Below are positions 45,708 to 55,861 of a stretch of DNA of 64,000 bases, one piece after another; position 1 is the stretch's first letter, and every line of letters begins with the position of its first letter. A program made the position numbers and the translations under genes. The notes below the pieces were generated by a model, which did not search any database, was not told the DNA's origin, and worked only from the letters and a program-made list of their open reading frames with translations. This stretch comes from Tenrec ecaudatus. Lineage: Eukaryota > Chordata > Mammalia > Afrosoricida > Tenrecidae. The stretch lies in assembly GCF_050624435.1 (NCBI RefSeq), contig NC_134537.1, positions 123,493,586-123,557,585 of the forward strand. Direction: 5' to 3'.

Positions 45708-47234
45708 ACATGTGTAAACAGAACCCTTAGATAGACTTTCTAAGGACTAGCATCATTGATGAAATATTGATTACTGTATTAATTACTAGTTCTATTGTCT
45801 CCTTATTTTCTAAAATTGTATTATATGTTTTCAATTAAATTTGGGCTTTGATTTTAACAATAAAGTTTTTTCTTTTAAGTGCAAGAAATGAAGTGTTAAA
45901 GTTGGTGACAATTCCTTTAGAATATGTTGTATCATCTGTTGATGTCTATTAGTACATTTAACAAGCTCAGATTTATGTATTTAGCAGTGCTGACCTGGAA
46001 AAATCTGATGGAAAATCAACTGAAGCAAATAGGAAAGTTTTGATATATAATTATACATAAAAGTAATTTGGGGCATGATTGAAATATAATAAAGTTAAGA
46101 AAATGCTATTAAGGCTTTCATCAAAGTACCTAAAGAAAGAAATAAGTATTTCATTAAACCATCTGGACATCTGTGTATGCCAGAAGTTCAGGGTAACAAA
46201 TGCTAGCGTTTTAGAGATTAGGCTGTCAATTCCATATTAGAGTTCCAAAACCAGTTTTACGCCTGTCCAATAAGTTCTTGTTGATAAGCCAAATAGATTC
46301 CAGGCAGTTCACATGTGTCTTATGAGGGAACTGTGGGTTCTCAGAACATCACGATAAACAGCTGTCCGTCGGCCTCTCAGCCAAGGAGCTGCCCAGCCAC
46401 ACTTACAACTTCGAAACCCCCTAAGTTCTGTCAGCTTGGGCAGGTTAGGCTTACTGACGGGAATAATTGAATACTGAGATTTACATCAAAGAGAAGAAGT
46501 TGAAACATGCCCAAGTCGGAAGGACTTTGTGAGCCCTCTTCTCTACAAGATTGTATTTACCAACCTTTTAGGATAAGGTTGGAGTGTTTCTTTGATCCAG
46601 GGTGTCTGAATCAAAGCGATCTACTAAAAGTGTTAGGATTGGACAACTGTTTGGATGCCAAGTCCCTTTCAGTGTCAAAAATACCATGTATTTTTAATTT
46701 CAGCAGTACTTTGTACACTTGAAAAGCCTAAAATAACTTGCAACTTGAGATCTTAAAGGAGAGTGCATGTGTCTCGGTAACCAAAAATAATTTATATTAC
46801 TATATCCTTAGGTATGTTGGTTCATTCTCGGACATTTTCCATGTCAGCAAATTTAAAGATAGTGTATTTGTTTGGTATGAGCACATTATTATTATTTTGT
46901 TACTCTTTGAAGAAAAATGTCTTATTCTTAGCAAGCTACCCCCAAAAGGAACCATAGGGGTCATAGTGACAACCTTCTTTCTGGTAGAAAGCAAGAAGCT
47001 CAAACTCAGAAAGGTGACTTCTGCAGAATATATTACCTGCAGGCATTAATTATCATGTGAGTTCTAGTACTTTTCTTAACTGCTAATATTTCTAAGTCTA
47101 AGATGGAAGTGGCAATACACCTGCACTAGGCTACCAATTCCTTCCTTTCCACCCCCAATATTTTTGGGCACCTAATCCACTTATCATACAATTTAATCCA
47201 ATCCCCACTTGTTAATAAAACATTTTGGTAAAGG
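45708..47234. other. Mostly unique
   Basis: AT-rich stretch. 45708-45860 may still be old L1. Open frames of 71 and 103 codons (46507-46722, 46738-47049) lack recognisable motifs. No gene is supported. Confidence 0.35.
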
Positions 47235-47312
47235 TTTGTCTCAAAAACAAGCAGCTATTTAAATGAGGCAGCAGCCAAGTCCACACAGAAGAAGCATGCC
47301 AGCCTGTGTGTC
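47235..47312 (+). mobile_element. Short inverted L1 3' UTR fragment
   Basis: AAACAAGCAGCTATTTAAAT and CCAAGTCCACACAGAAGAAG CATGCCAGCCTGTGTG match the 245-base UTR module in plus orientation, facing the minus-strand L1 that begins at 47375. Confidence 0.65.
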
Positions 47313-47374
47313 AAAGTTTGTAAATAAGAAAGTTCAACCCTGGAGGGGGGCAGGCTCGCAGTCTTCGTTCTAGG

Positions 47375-49612
47375 CATGTTATGATTTTTTTGTTCTTTTA
47401 TTCCTGATACCTGATCCCTTCAACACTTCGTGGTCACACAGGCTGGTGTGCTTCTTCCATGTGGGTTTTGTTGCTTCTGAGCTAGATGGCTGCTTGTTTA
47501 TCTTCAAGCCTTTAAGATCCCAGACGCTATATCTTTTGATAGCTGGGCACCATCAGCTTTCTTCACATTTGCTTATGCACACATTTGTCTTCAGTGATCA
47601 TATGGGGAAGGTGGGCACCCACTGATATGATTTTTTGTTCTCTGATGTCTGATACCTGTTCCCTTTTATACCTCATGATAACACAGGCTGGTGTGCTTCT
47701 TCTATGTGGGCTTTGATGCTTCTGAGCTAGATGGCTTCTTGTTTATCTGTAAGCCTTTAACACCCAGACACTATATCTTTTGATATCTTGGCACCATCAG
47801 CTTTTTTCACCACCCTTGCTTATGCACACATTTGTCTTCAGTGATTGTGTCAGGAAGGTGTGCATCATGGAATGCCAGTTTAATAGAACAATGTGTTCAT
47901 GCGTTAAGTACGTACTTGAGTGGAGATCCACCATCCATCTGCTGCTTTAATACTAAACCTATAAATATATGCATGTAGATCTATTTCCTCACCACCCTAT
48001 ATAAATATATTTACATATGTACATGCCTCTATTTAGACCTCTATAGATACCCTTTGTCTCCTAGTTCATTCCTCTATTTCCTTTTAATTTCCTCTTGTCC
48101 CACTATCATGCTCAGCCTTCATTAGGGTTTCAGTAATTTCTCTGTTACATTTCCTTTGCTGAATCCCTACCAGGTCTCTCTCACCCTTCTTGCCACTAAT
48201 TTTGGATCACTTGTTGCTCCCCTGTCCCTGGATTAGTCAGCACCACCTCCTTATCCCCGTCTCCCCCTCTCCCATGTCCCCCTGGAACCATCTGTCCCAT
48301 TGTTTTCTCCTCCAGACTGTTCACACAGCTTACCTTATCGAGATAGATCTATAGAGATAATAATATGCACCAAAAATCAAGGCATAGCAAGACAAAGCGA
48401 CAAAAGAGAACTTAATGATAACAACAAAAAAGAAGACCAATGACTCATAAAAGAATGAATTAATTAAAAATAAGAAAAAGAAAAAAATTAAAAATTTTTA
48501 AAAAGAAAGAAAAAACTGTAAATAGATCAAGGTCTGATTTTTGACCTCTAGGCATGTCCTCCAGTCAAGTCCGATGGGGGTACCTCGCTCTGGCCCCGGA
48601 GTCTGTCCTTTGCATTCCCTCGGGAGCTCCCTCTTCTGCTCCCCCCCCACCACCCCCCCACATACACCCAGTTGCTCTGCCGCAAGCCTCCGTGTTGTGG
48701 GGTCAGTCTATGCCAATCCCAACACTGAGTCTCCAGTGTTGTGCCCCGTAGGGCCATGGGTTGTGTCTCATAGTAGGATCAGCCATATGGTTCACTCTGT
48801 GCATTGGCTGTTCGGAGTGGGGATATTGTCCTCCAGGCCTGGTGGGCCAGGATGTGCTCCACTCTCTCTTCCTCCCCATTTGTTTGCTCCTGTGTGCTCT
48901 GGTCAGACATGTCCCTCTCCCCTAGCTGCAGCTTCAGTGCCGTCCTCTCAAGTAAATTCTTCTGGGGGAAGGGGCAGTTGTCCACTAGCTGGTATTAGGG
49001 CCGAGCCCTCACGTCTCTCCACTGGCTCCCCTCTCCAAGCCAGCATGCTGCATTGGCATTCTGGAACACTGGATTTAAGTCTGGTCCCTCTTTCCCTGTG
49101 GAGACATAAATGATACCCTCCCCTTGGGTGAGTCAGTGCCCTATTCCCCTGCCACACATCTCTCTCTTTTTTTCCCTTTCCTCCTTCCCCCACTCCTTTT
49201 TAGTTGGCTATCATATGTACCCCTGGATTTGGTCTGGCCCCTGCCATACTACCTGGACCTCACCCCTAGAGTGTTTGTATACAGTAGCTTTTTCCCTGTG
49301 CCCCTTTTGCATTTTTCTTTTCCTTTCTTTCTTTTTTATAAACTTACCTCAGCGGACTCATGTTGTACTTGTCCTTTTGTGCTTGGCTTACTTCACTTAA
49401 CATAATTTCCTCCAGTTCTTCCCATGCGGTGATGTGCTTCATGTGTTCATCACTGTTTTGTTAGGGATGTGTCATACTCCATTGTGTCTGTACCACACTT
49501 TTTAATCCATTCATCTGTTGATGGAAACTTGGGTTGTTTCCAACTCCTTGCGGTTGTGAACTGTGCCTCAATGAACATTGGAGCACAGATGTCTGGTCGT
49601 GGTTTTTTTTGG
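47375..49612 (-). mobile_element. L1: ORF2 3' end joined to a long 3' UTR with duplicated module
   Basis: The longest L1 piece in the window, 2.2 kb. The right end is antisense ORF2 C-terminal/3' sequence (CACTTAACATAATTTCCTCC, CCATTCATCTGTTGATGGAA, TTGGGTTGTTTCCAACTCC). Going left follows a GC-rich stretch (48541-49330), an A/T-rich stretch (48350-48540), the UTR blocks CCCTGTCCCTGGATTAG and CCACTATCATGCTCAGCC, and two tandem copies of the 245-base module. The first is anchored by ACACAGGCTGGTGTGCTTCT at 47436 and the second by the same string at 47681. The final ~800 bases of UTR and poly-A are missing. Confidence 0.85.
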
Positions 49613-50530
49613 GAGGCAAGCTCATTAACGACCTGCTATTTGCAGTGGACACAGCTTGTTCGCTGAAAGTGAGATGGGCTTGAAGCACATGCTGATGAAG
49701 ATCAAGATTTGTAGTCTTCAGTATGGATGACAGTTCAATATCAAAAAATCTCCAAATCCTCACAACTGGACTAATAGTTATTGTTAGCAGCATGATAAAT
49801 GGAGAAAAGATTGACCTTATTAAGGATTTCTTCTTTCATGGACACAGAATCAATGCTCATGGTAGCAGCAGACAAGAGATCAAATGACACGTTGTGTAGG
49901 GTATATGCTGCACAAGATCCTTTTAAAGTGTGGAAAAGCAAAAATATCACTTTGAGGAGTAGGATGTGTCTGGCCCACACCATGGGTATTTTCTTTTAAC
50001 AATTTATTAGGGGTTCATACAACTCTTATCACAGTCCATACATATACATACATCAGTTGTATAAAGCACATCCATACATTCCCTGCCCCAATCATTCTCA
50101 AAGCATTTGCTCTCCACTTAAGCCCTTTGCATCAGGTCCTCTTTTTTTTCCCCCTCCCTCATGTGCCCTTGGTAATTTATACATCGTTATTTTGTCATAT
50201 CTTGCCCTATCCGGAGTCTCCCCTCCCCCCCTTATCTGCTGTCCCTCTCCCAGGGAAGAGGTCACATGTGGATCCTTGTAATCAGTTCCCCTTTTCCAAC
50301 CCACTCACCCTCCACTCTCCCAGCATCGGCCATGGGTATTTTCAATGGCCTCGTGTGCATGTGAAAGTTGGATATTGAATAAGGAAAACCAGAGAAGAAT
50401 CCATATATTTGAATTCTGTCACAGAAGAAGTACTACCAGAATGTTCCCTAGAGGTAAGGGTGGCGAGACTTTGTGTCAAGTTCCTTGGACATGTTGTCAG
50501 GATCCCTGATTAGAAAAATAGCCTTGGTTA
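49612..50530 (+). mobile_element. RTE LINE fragment, interrupted by L1
   Basis: RT region, plus strand: CTCATTAACGACCTGCTATT, ACATGCTGATGAAGATCAAG, AATCCTCACAACTGGACTAA, GCTCATGGTAGCAGCAGAC AAGAG up to CACCATGGGTATTTTC. It resumes at 50330 with CCATGGGTATTTTCAATGGC, CGTGTGCATGTGAAAGTTGG, AAGTACTACCAGAATGTTCC and GGACATGTTGTCAGGATCCC. The L1 at 49994-50329 splits it at a 14-base duplicated target. Inactive. Confidence 0.88.
49994..50329 (-). mobile_element. 5'-truncated L1 with perfect 14-base TSD
   Basis: 336 bases of L1 3' end in minus orientation (AACAATTTATTAGGGGTTCA, ATCAGTTGTATAAAGCACAT, TCCACTTAAGCCCTTTGCAT, CTCCCAGGGAAGAGGTCACA). The target duplication CCATGGGTATTTTC occurs at 49980-49993 and 50330-50343 without mismatch. 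The 5' truncation lies near CCCTCCACTCTCCCAGCATC. Confidence 0.93.
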
Positions 50531-50539
50531 CAAAAGGAA

Positions 50540-51633
50540 AACTTGTAGATCATATGATAGAGTTAAGCAAAACCAAAGCAAAGCATCATTAAAAACTCAG
50601 CAAAGAAGGAAGAGATCAAAGTGGACGTCAGAAAAGATTCTGGGAATTGAACTAAAGCAAATGGAAGAAGTGATCGGAGATAAAGAAAACATTTAAAAGG
50701 CATCTTGAGAAGACAGCGGAAAGCATTGTAATGAATGTGTAACGAGCTGGAAGTGGAAAACCAAAAAGGAAGAACACACTTAACAAACTGTAAGCTGAAA
50801 AGATGAAGAAAAAACTCCAGCCTTGAGTTGTAATATTGGAGCATTTTATGGGGAGAACTATTGAGTGACACAAGGAATATCAAAAGAAAACTGCAAGAGC
50901 ACGTAGAACCACTGTACCAGAAAGAATTAATTGACACTCAACCATTTCAAGAGCTAGCATAGGATTGAGAACCTATGTTACTGAAGAAAGAAACCCGAGC
51001 TGCACTGAAGACATTAATGCAAAAACATGGCTCCAGGGATTTATGCAACACCAATCAAACTATTTCCAAAAGCTGATTCACTCATCTATGTCAAGAAATT
51101 TGGAAGACAGCTACCTGGCTCACTGGCTGGAAGAGTCATATTTGTGGTCATTCCAAAGAAAAGCAACCTACCAAGATACGGAAATTATCTAACTATATCA
51201 CATGAAAGTAAGAAGTCGTTGAAGATCACTCAACGGCAGTTGCAGCAGTACATTGACCAGGAGCTCCCAGAAATTCAAACCAGATTCAGAAGAGGACGTG
51301 GAACGAGGGATTCTTAGCTGGAAGCAGAGCATATCAGAAAAATGTTTCCTTACATTTTAGTAATTATGCAAAGTCAATCAAGTATATGGAGCGTAACAAA
51401 CTATGGGCAAGATTGTGAAGAATGAACATTCCAGAATGCATCCTTGTACTCATGAGGATTCTGTACATAATCCAATAGGCAGAAGACAACAAGGAGATCC
51501 TGCATGGTTGAAAATCAGGAGAGCCCTGTTGTCAGGCTTTCAGCACACTGGTCAATCTGTATGCTGATAGAGTAATAATCCGAGAGACTGTACTATACGA
51601 AGGAGAATGTGGCAGCAGGACTGGAAGAAGGTT
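50540..51633 (+). mobile_element. RTE LINE fragment, central part to RT
   Basis: A separate RTE copy covering the linker and first half of the reverse transcriptase: AGTGGACGTCAGAAAAGATT, GGAAGAACACACTTAACAAA, TTGACACTCAACCATTTCAA, GGCTCCAGGGATTTATGCAA, GACAGCTACCTGGCTCACTG, GTCATATTTGTGGTCATTCC, GGATTCTTAGCTGGAAGCAG and ATCAGGAGAGCCCTGTTGTC. Codons for a P-x-P-K fragment (IPKKSNLPRYGNY) survive in one frame, but stops and indels are frequent. Confidence 0.8.
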
Positions 51634-51635
51634 AA

Positions 51636-51860
51636 GCCCTTGGCTGATTACTGAAAGGCTGGCAGTGGCTCTGTGGGACCCAGTGGCTCTGTGGGACCCA
51701 GTGGCTCTGTGGGACCCAGTGGCTCTGTGGGACCCAGTGGCTCTGTGGGAAAAGGACCTGGTGAGCTGCTTCTGGAAAGATTACAGACTGAGGCTTTCCT
51801 ACAGGTGGGGTCGCTAGGAGTTGGAATTCAATTGGGCAGCACAGAACAACAACAACAATG
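51636..51860 (+). mobile_element. AfroSINE containing an 18-bp minisatellite
   Basis: Body AAGCCCTTGGCTGATTACTG, AAAGGCTGGCAG, then a tandem repeat, then GAGCTGCTTCTGGAAAGATT, ACAGACTGAGGCTTTCCTAC, GTGGGGTCGCTAGGAGTTGG and an RTE-like tail GGGCAGCACAGAACAACAAC. It lies directly after an RTE fragment and its tail resembles RTE, which fits shared 3' ends. Confidence 0.65.
51666..51755. repeat. 18-bp minisatellite, about 4.7 units
   Basis: Unit TGGCTCTGTGGGACCCAG repeated with no visible mismatch inside the array, embedded in an AfroSINE. Because 18 is divisible by three, both strands show open repeated frames. The uniformity points to recent expansion. Confidence 0.95.
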
Positions 51861-51939
51861 GTAACTAGAATGCTGAGTAAGTTAGAGGTCTCAATATGGA
51901 TCATAATTTTTACTCACTTGAAAGACACTGAAAAGAGGC

Positions 51940-52190
51940 AGAAAAGCACCATGTTTAAGATCTCAGGCTCTAAAATCACATCGGCAGAGGTTCAACTCCT
52001 AGCTTTGCCATTTACTGTTAATCTGACCTAGAGTAAGTCACTTTATTGTGTACATCTTCATCTTTTTGGAAAAAAGGAAGTCAGAAAAACTACATCATAG
52101 GTTATTTTTAGTCTGAAGTGACGTAACTGTTCAGTATAGTGCCAAACATATTACACAGCACCTTTCCCAGTTGCTGCTGCTGTTATTATG
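51940..52190 (+). mobile_element. MIR SINE
   Basis: GCACCATGTTTAAGATCTCA, GGCAGAGGTTCAACTCCTAG, CTTTGCCATTTACTG, ACCTAGAGTAAGTCACTTTA and ATCTTCATCTTTTTGG match MIR from the tRNA-derived head to the core. The tail is weaker. Confidence 0.75.
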
Positions 52191-52475
52191 AAAGGGATGG
52201 ACTAAGCAAAATATTGATACATTTTTTGTTTAGTTACTTTTGGATGATATTAAGGCTTACATTTTGTCTTGCTTGGATCCACAATTAAAGGTCATGGAAG
52301 CAGCAATCAAGAGATCAAAAGATGTGTCGTACTGGGTAAATCTGCTGCATAAAACCTCTTTAGAGTGCTGAAAAGCAAGAGTTACTTTGAGGACCAAGTG
52401 GCGTCTGACCCAAGCCATGGTATGTTCCATGGCCTCCTACACATGTGAAAGTTGGGCATGGAATAAAGAAGACCG

Positions 52476-54123
52476 TACTCTAGCCCAGGTGGCGATGAAG
52501 CATGGTAGTAGGGCAGGAGGAAAGTCAAGGGAGATGGAGGAAAGAGCTAGGAGTCAAAGGGCATTCATGGAGGTCTAGACAAAGACATGTACATGCAAAT
52601 ATATATAGGAGGATGGGGAAATAGATCTATGTGTCTATATTTATAGGTCAAGTATTAAGGTGGCGGAAGGACCTTGGGCCTCTACTCAAACACTCCCTCA
52701 ATGCATGAATACCTTCTTTTATTAAATTGGAACTCGATGATGCTCACTCTCCCGACACAACGGCTGGAGCCAAAGTGGGTGAACAAGTAAATGTGGTGAA
52801 GAAAGCTGATGGTGCCCGGCTATCAAAAGAGATAGTGACTGGGTCTTAAAGGCTTGAAGATAAACAAGCGGCCATCTAGCTCAGAAGCAACAAAGTCCAC
52901 ATGGAAGAACACACCAGCCTGTGTGATCGAGTGGTCCCAAAGGGATCAGTTACCAGGCATCAAAGAACAAAAAATCATATCATTGACTGCACACCTCCAT
53001 GATAGGATCGCTGAAGACAAATGGGTGCATAAGCAAATGTGGTGAAGAAAGCTGATGGTGCCCGGCTATCAAAAGAGATAGTGTCTGGGGTCTTAAAGGC
53101 TTGAAGGTGAACAAGCGGCCATCTAGCTCAGAAGCAAATAAGCCCACACGGAAGAAGCACACCGGCCAGTGCGATCACGAGGTGCCCAAGGGACCAGGTA
53201 TAAGGCATCATGCAAAAAAAAAAAAAAGATATAAGTGTGTGTATGTATGTGTATATATGTGTATCTGTATATATGTATGTATATGTATATATATATCATA
53301 TTAAATGAAGGGGGAAGTGCAGAGTGGAGACCCAAGGCCCAAGTTTCGACCAATGGAGATCCCCTCATAGAGGGGTTTAGGAGAGGAGATGGGTTAGTCA
53401 GGGTGTGAGGTAGTATCGATGAAGAACACAGCTTTCCCCCAGATCCTGGATGCTTCCTCCCCCCAACTACCATGATCCGAATTCTACCTTGCAGGGCTGG
53501 ATAGGACAGAGGCTGTACACTGGTGCATATGAGGGTTGGAGGTACAGGGAATCCAGGGTGGATGATACCTTCAGGACCAAGGGTGTGAGGGACGATGCTG
53601 GGAGAGTGGAGGGTGAGTGGGTTGGAAAGGGGGAACTGATTACAAGGATCCACATGTGACCTCTTCCCTGGGAGAGGGACAGCAGAGAAGGGGGGAAGGG
53701 AGACTCAGGATAGGGCAAGATATGACAAAATAACGATGTATAAATTACCAAGGGCACATGAGGGAGGGGGGAATGGGGAGGGAGGGGGAAAAAAAAGAGG
53801 ACCTGATGCAAGGGGCTTAAGTGGAGAGCAAATACCTTGAGAATGATTGGGGCAGGGAATGTATGAATGTGCTTTATACAATTGATGTATGTATATGTAT
53901 GGATTGTGGTAAGATTTGTATGAGTCCCTAATAAAATGTAAAAGAAGAAAAGAGAAAAAAATGATTAGGGCAAAGACTGTACAGATGTGCTTTATACAAT
54001 TGATGTATGTATATGTATGAACTGTGAAAAGAATTGTATGAGCCCCAATAAATTGTTAAAATAAATTAAAAAATAAATAAACAAATAAAATAACTCCAGT
54101 AACGTAAAAAAAAAAAGAAGAAG
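52476..54123 (+). mobile_element. L1 3' UTR with duplicated module and doubled 3' end
   Basis: A 1.65 kb insertion flanked by AAGAAGACCG (52466-52475 and 54124-54133). In order it has CATGTACATGCAAATATATA, CACTCCCTCAATGCATGAA, two tandem modules (GAAAGCTGATGGTGCCCGGC at 52801 and 53047, a 246-base period), an A-run and TATG-rich microsatellite at 53213-53300, GAGTGGAGACCCAAGGCCCA, CAGGACCAAGGGTGTGAGGG, GACCTCTTCCCTGGGAGAGG and TTACCAAGGGCACATGAGGG. It ends with two 3' termini, each with AATAAA (53930-53935, 54047-54052), before an A-rich tail. Confidence 0.9.
53213..53300. repeat. Poly-A and (TATG)-rich microsatellite inside L1 UTR
   Basis: A run of about 14 A at 53214-53228 followed by TGTGTATGTATG-type repeats up to TATATATATC at 53297. 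It marks the position of the A-rich linker present in shorter form in other L1 copies. Confidence 0.85.
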
Positions 54124-54477
54124 AAGAAGACCGAAGAGGGATCAATGCATTCGAATGGTGGTGCTGGAGACGAATCCTGAAAGTATTCTGGACTGTATCA
54201 TGGAAGTGTAAGAGTCCTCCCGAGAGGGAAGGATATTGAAATTTAGTCTTCCATATTTTGGACATGTTGTCAGGACCAGTCGCTGGAGAAGGGCATCATT
54301 CTTGATAAACTGGAGAGGGAGTGAAAGAGAGGAAGATGGATGGACACAGTGACTGTAACAATGGGCTCAAGCATAGGAACAATGGTGAAGATGGCCCAAG
54401 ACTGGGCAGTGCTGTATTCTATGGTCCATGGGTTCTGTGGGTCAGAACCAACTCAATGGGACCTGACAACAGCAAAG

Positions 54478-55104
54478 GCTTAGAAGGACCTTTTGCTTTG
54501 CCACTCTGCTAACTCTAAGGAGCAGCGTCCTGTGTTTCTCTCACTATGTCTGTGCAGCCATGAGCAGTGATCACTAAGACGATCTGATGCTCAAAGCCAA
54601 CGCCAAATATTTAAATGATGTTATATTTAGGTTTGGGATGATGATTTTTTGTGAATTTAAGTTTACAAACAATATTAGTGAAGAAGGTATTGCGGGTGAA
54701 AATTAACTGGGAAACTTACACTTGAAGTTTGTCTTTGTTTCCCACGAGCTAACTCCTTGTGAGTGCAACTTGTCCCATGACATTCTTAGGGTATTGTTCT
54801 CATGAAGAAGTCTATTTTGATGATGCCTGCGAATTTCTGCCCTGCCAGCTTCCAGTGAAGCAAAAGATAACGTGAGAAAGATAGAGAAGCTCCTCTCCCC
54901 AGTAGTCTGATATTTCAATCCTCACTGTGCGCATTGCTCATGGAGCAAAATACAGATATGAATATAAAAGCTTTTGTTTATTTTTTTCCAAGGACTGGAT
55001 CTATCTTTTTGTACTAAGGATAAAATCTGCTCTATGCCTCCAAACTCCAGATCAAATGTACCCAAGTTAAGTATCTCTTCGTGAGCTCTGAATCACTCAC
55101 TCTC
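54478..55104. other. No recognised feature
   Basis: Unique sequence between an RTE 3' end and an AfroSINE fragment. Confidence 0.35.
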
Positions 55105-55257
55105 GTTGAATAAATGCTGATTCACAGCGACACTATAGGACAGGGTAGAGCTACCCATGTGAGTTTTGGAGCCTGTGACTCTTCCCGGGAGTAGAAGACC
55201 TCCTCTGTATGCCGAAGAGCAGCTGTTTTAGCAGCCCAATGCATAACCATGATTCTG
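55105..55257 (-). mobile_element. AfroSINE
   Basis: Reversed SINE on the plus strand: AATGCTGATTCACAGCGACA, CTATAGGACAGGGTAGAGCT, GGAGCCTGTGACTCTTCCCG, GTAGAAGACCTCCTCTGTAT and GCAGCCCAATGCATAACCAT. The 3' tail is eroded. Confidence 0.75.
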
Positions 55258-55345
55258 TAGGTAGTTGTTTTTATAAAATACTTTGGATTGACATTGATTT
55301 TAATTTGTTTATTCCTTCTCTGCTATTAAAATAAAACCCCCATTA

Positions 55346-55539
55346 GGGGGGAGCGGGGAGAGAGGGGGAGGGGAAAAAAAGGAAAATGAGCTGATTCCAG
55401 GAACCCAAGTGGAAGGCAAATTTTGAGAATGATGAGGGCAACGTATGTATAAGGGTCCTTTACTCAATTGATGTATATATGGATTGTGATAAGAGTTGTA
55501 TGAGCCCCAATAAAATGATTTATTAAATTAAAATTAAAA
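55346..55539 (+). mobile_element. Very short L1 3' end with 18-base TSD
   Basis: 194 bases: GAGCGGGGAGAGAGGGGGAG, GATTCCAGGAACCCAAGTGG, AATTGATGTATATATGGATT, GTATGAGCCCCAATAAAATG and an A-rich tail. The duplication AAAATAAAACCCCCATTA lies at 55328-55345 and 55540-55557. Confidence 0.93.
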
Positions 55540-55557
55540 AAAATAAAACCCCCATTA

Positions 55558-55861
55558 ATGGGCAAGGAGCTTCAGCTATTTAATACTGTGTAGTTCATAT
55601 TCAAATACAGAATTACATTAGGAAAGAAAATCAAATTAGGAGTAATTGAACTAAAGTGCCTTTATATTTATTTTCTCTTCACCACAGTGCAGTGTGCTAC
55701 AAATGAAACAGGATTTTAAAGTGTGAAAATTAACTACGGAATTCAGGAATTGAATGCACATCAAGAGAGTTGATAACTTAATGAGACTTCTGTTTATAAT
55801 AGTTAGTGATTGTAATAGGCTAGCCTTTTACTTTTAGAAAATGCATGAGTTTTATCCTTTT
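55558..55861. other. No recognised feature
   Basis: AT-rich unique sequence. Confidence 0.3.

Larger units (their letters stand above)
52245..54477 (+). mobile_element. RTE LINE 3' part, interrupted by a 1.65 kb L1
   Basis: RTE at 52245-52475 (TTGGATCCACAATTAAAGGT, GGAAGCAGCAATCAAGAGAT, CCAAGCCATGGTATGTTCCA) resumes at 54124-54477 (AGACCGAAGAGGGATCAATG, GGACTGTATCATGGAAGTG, CATATTTTGGACATGTTGTC, GGGCTCAAGCATAGGAACAA, 3' tail CAGAACCAACTCAATGGGAC CTGACAACAG). Rejoined, the text GAATAAAGAAGACCGAAGAG is the normal RTE reading. Confidence 0.9.

Noticed and set aside
48541..49113. 190-codon open frame on the plus strand
   Set aside because: It is antisense to the GC-rich part of the L1 3' UTR, which lowers stop frequency. 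No domain or initiation context.
51636..51860. tRNA genes at the SINE heads, here and in the other AfroSINE copies
   Set aside because: The heads are tRNA-derived but lack an intact cloverleaf; they are SINE promoters, not tRNA genes.
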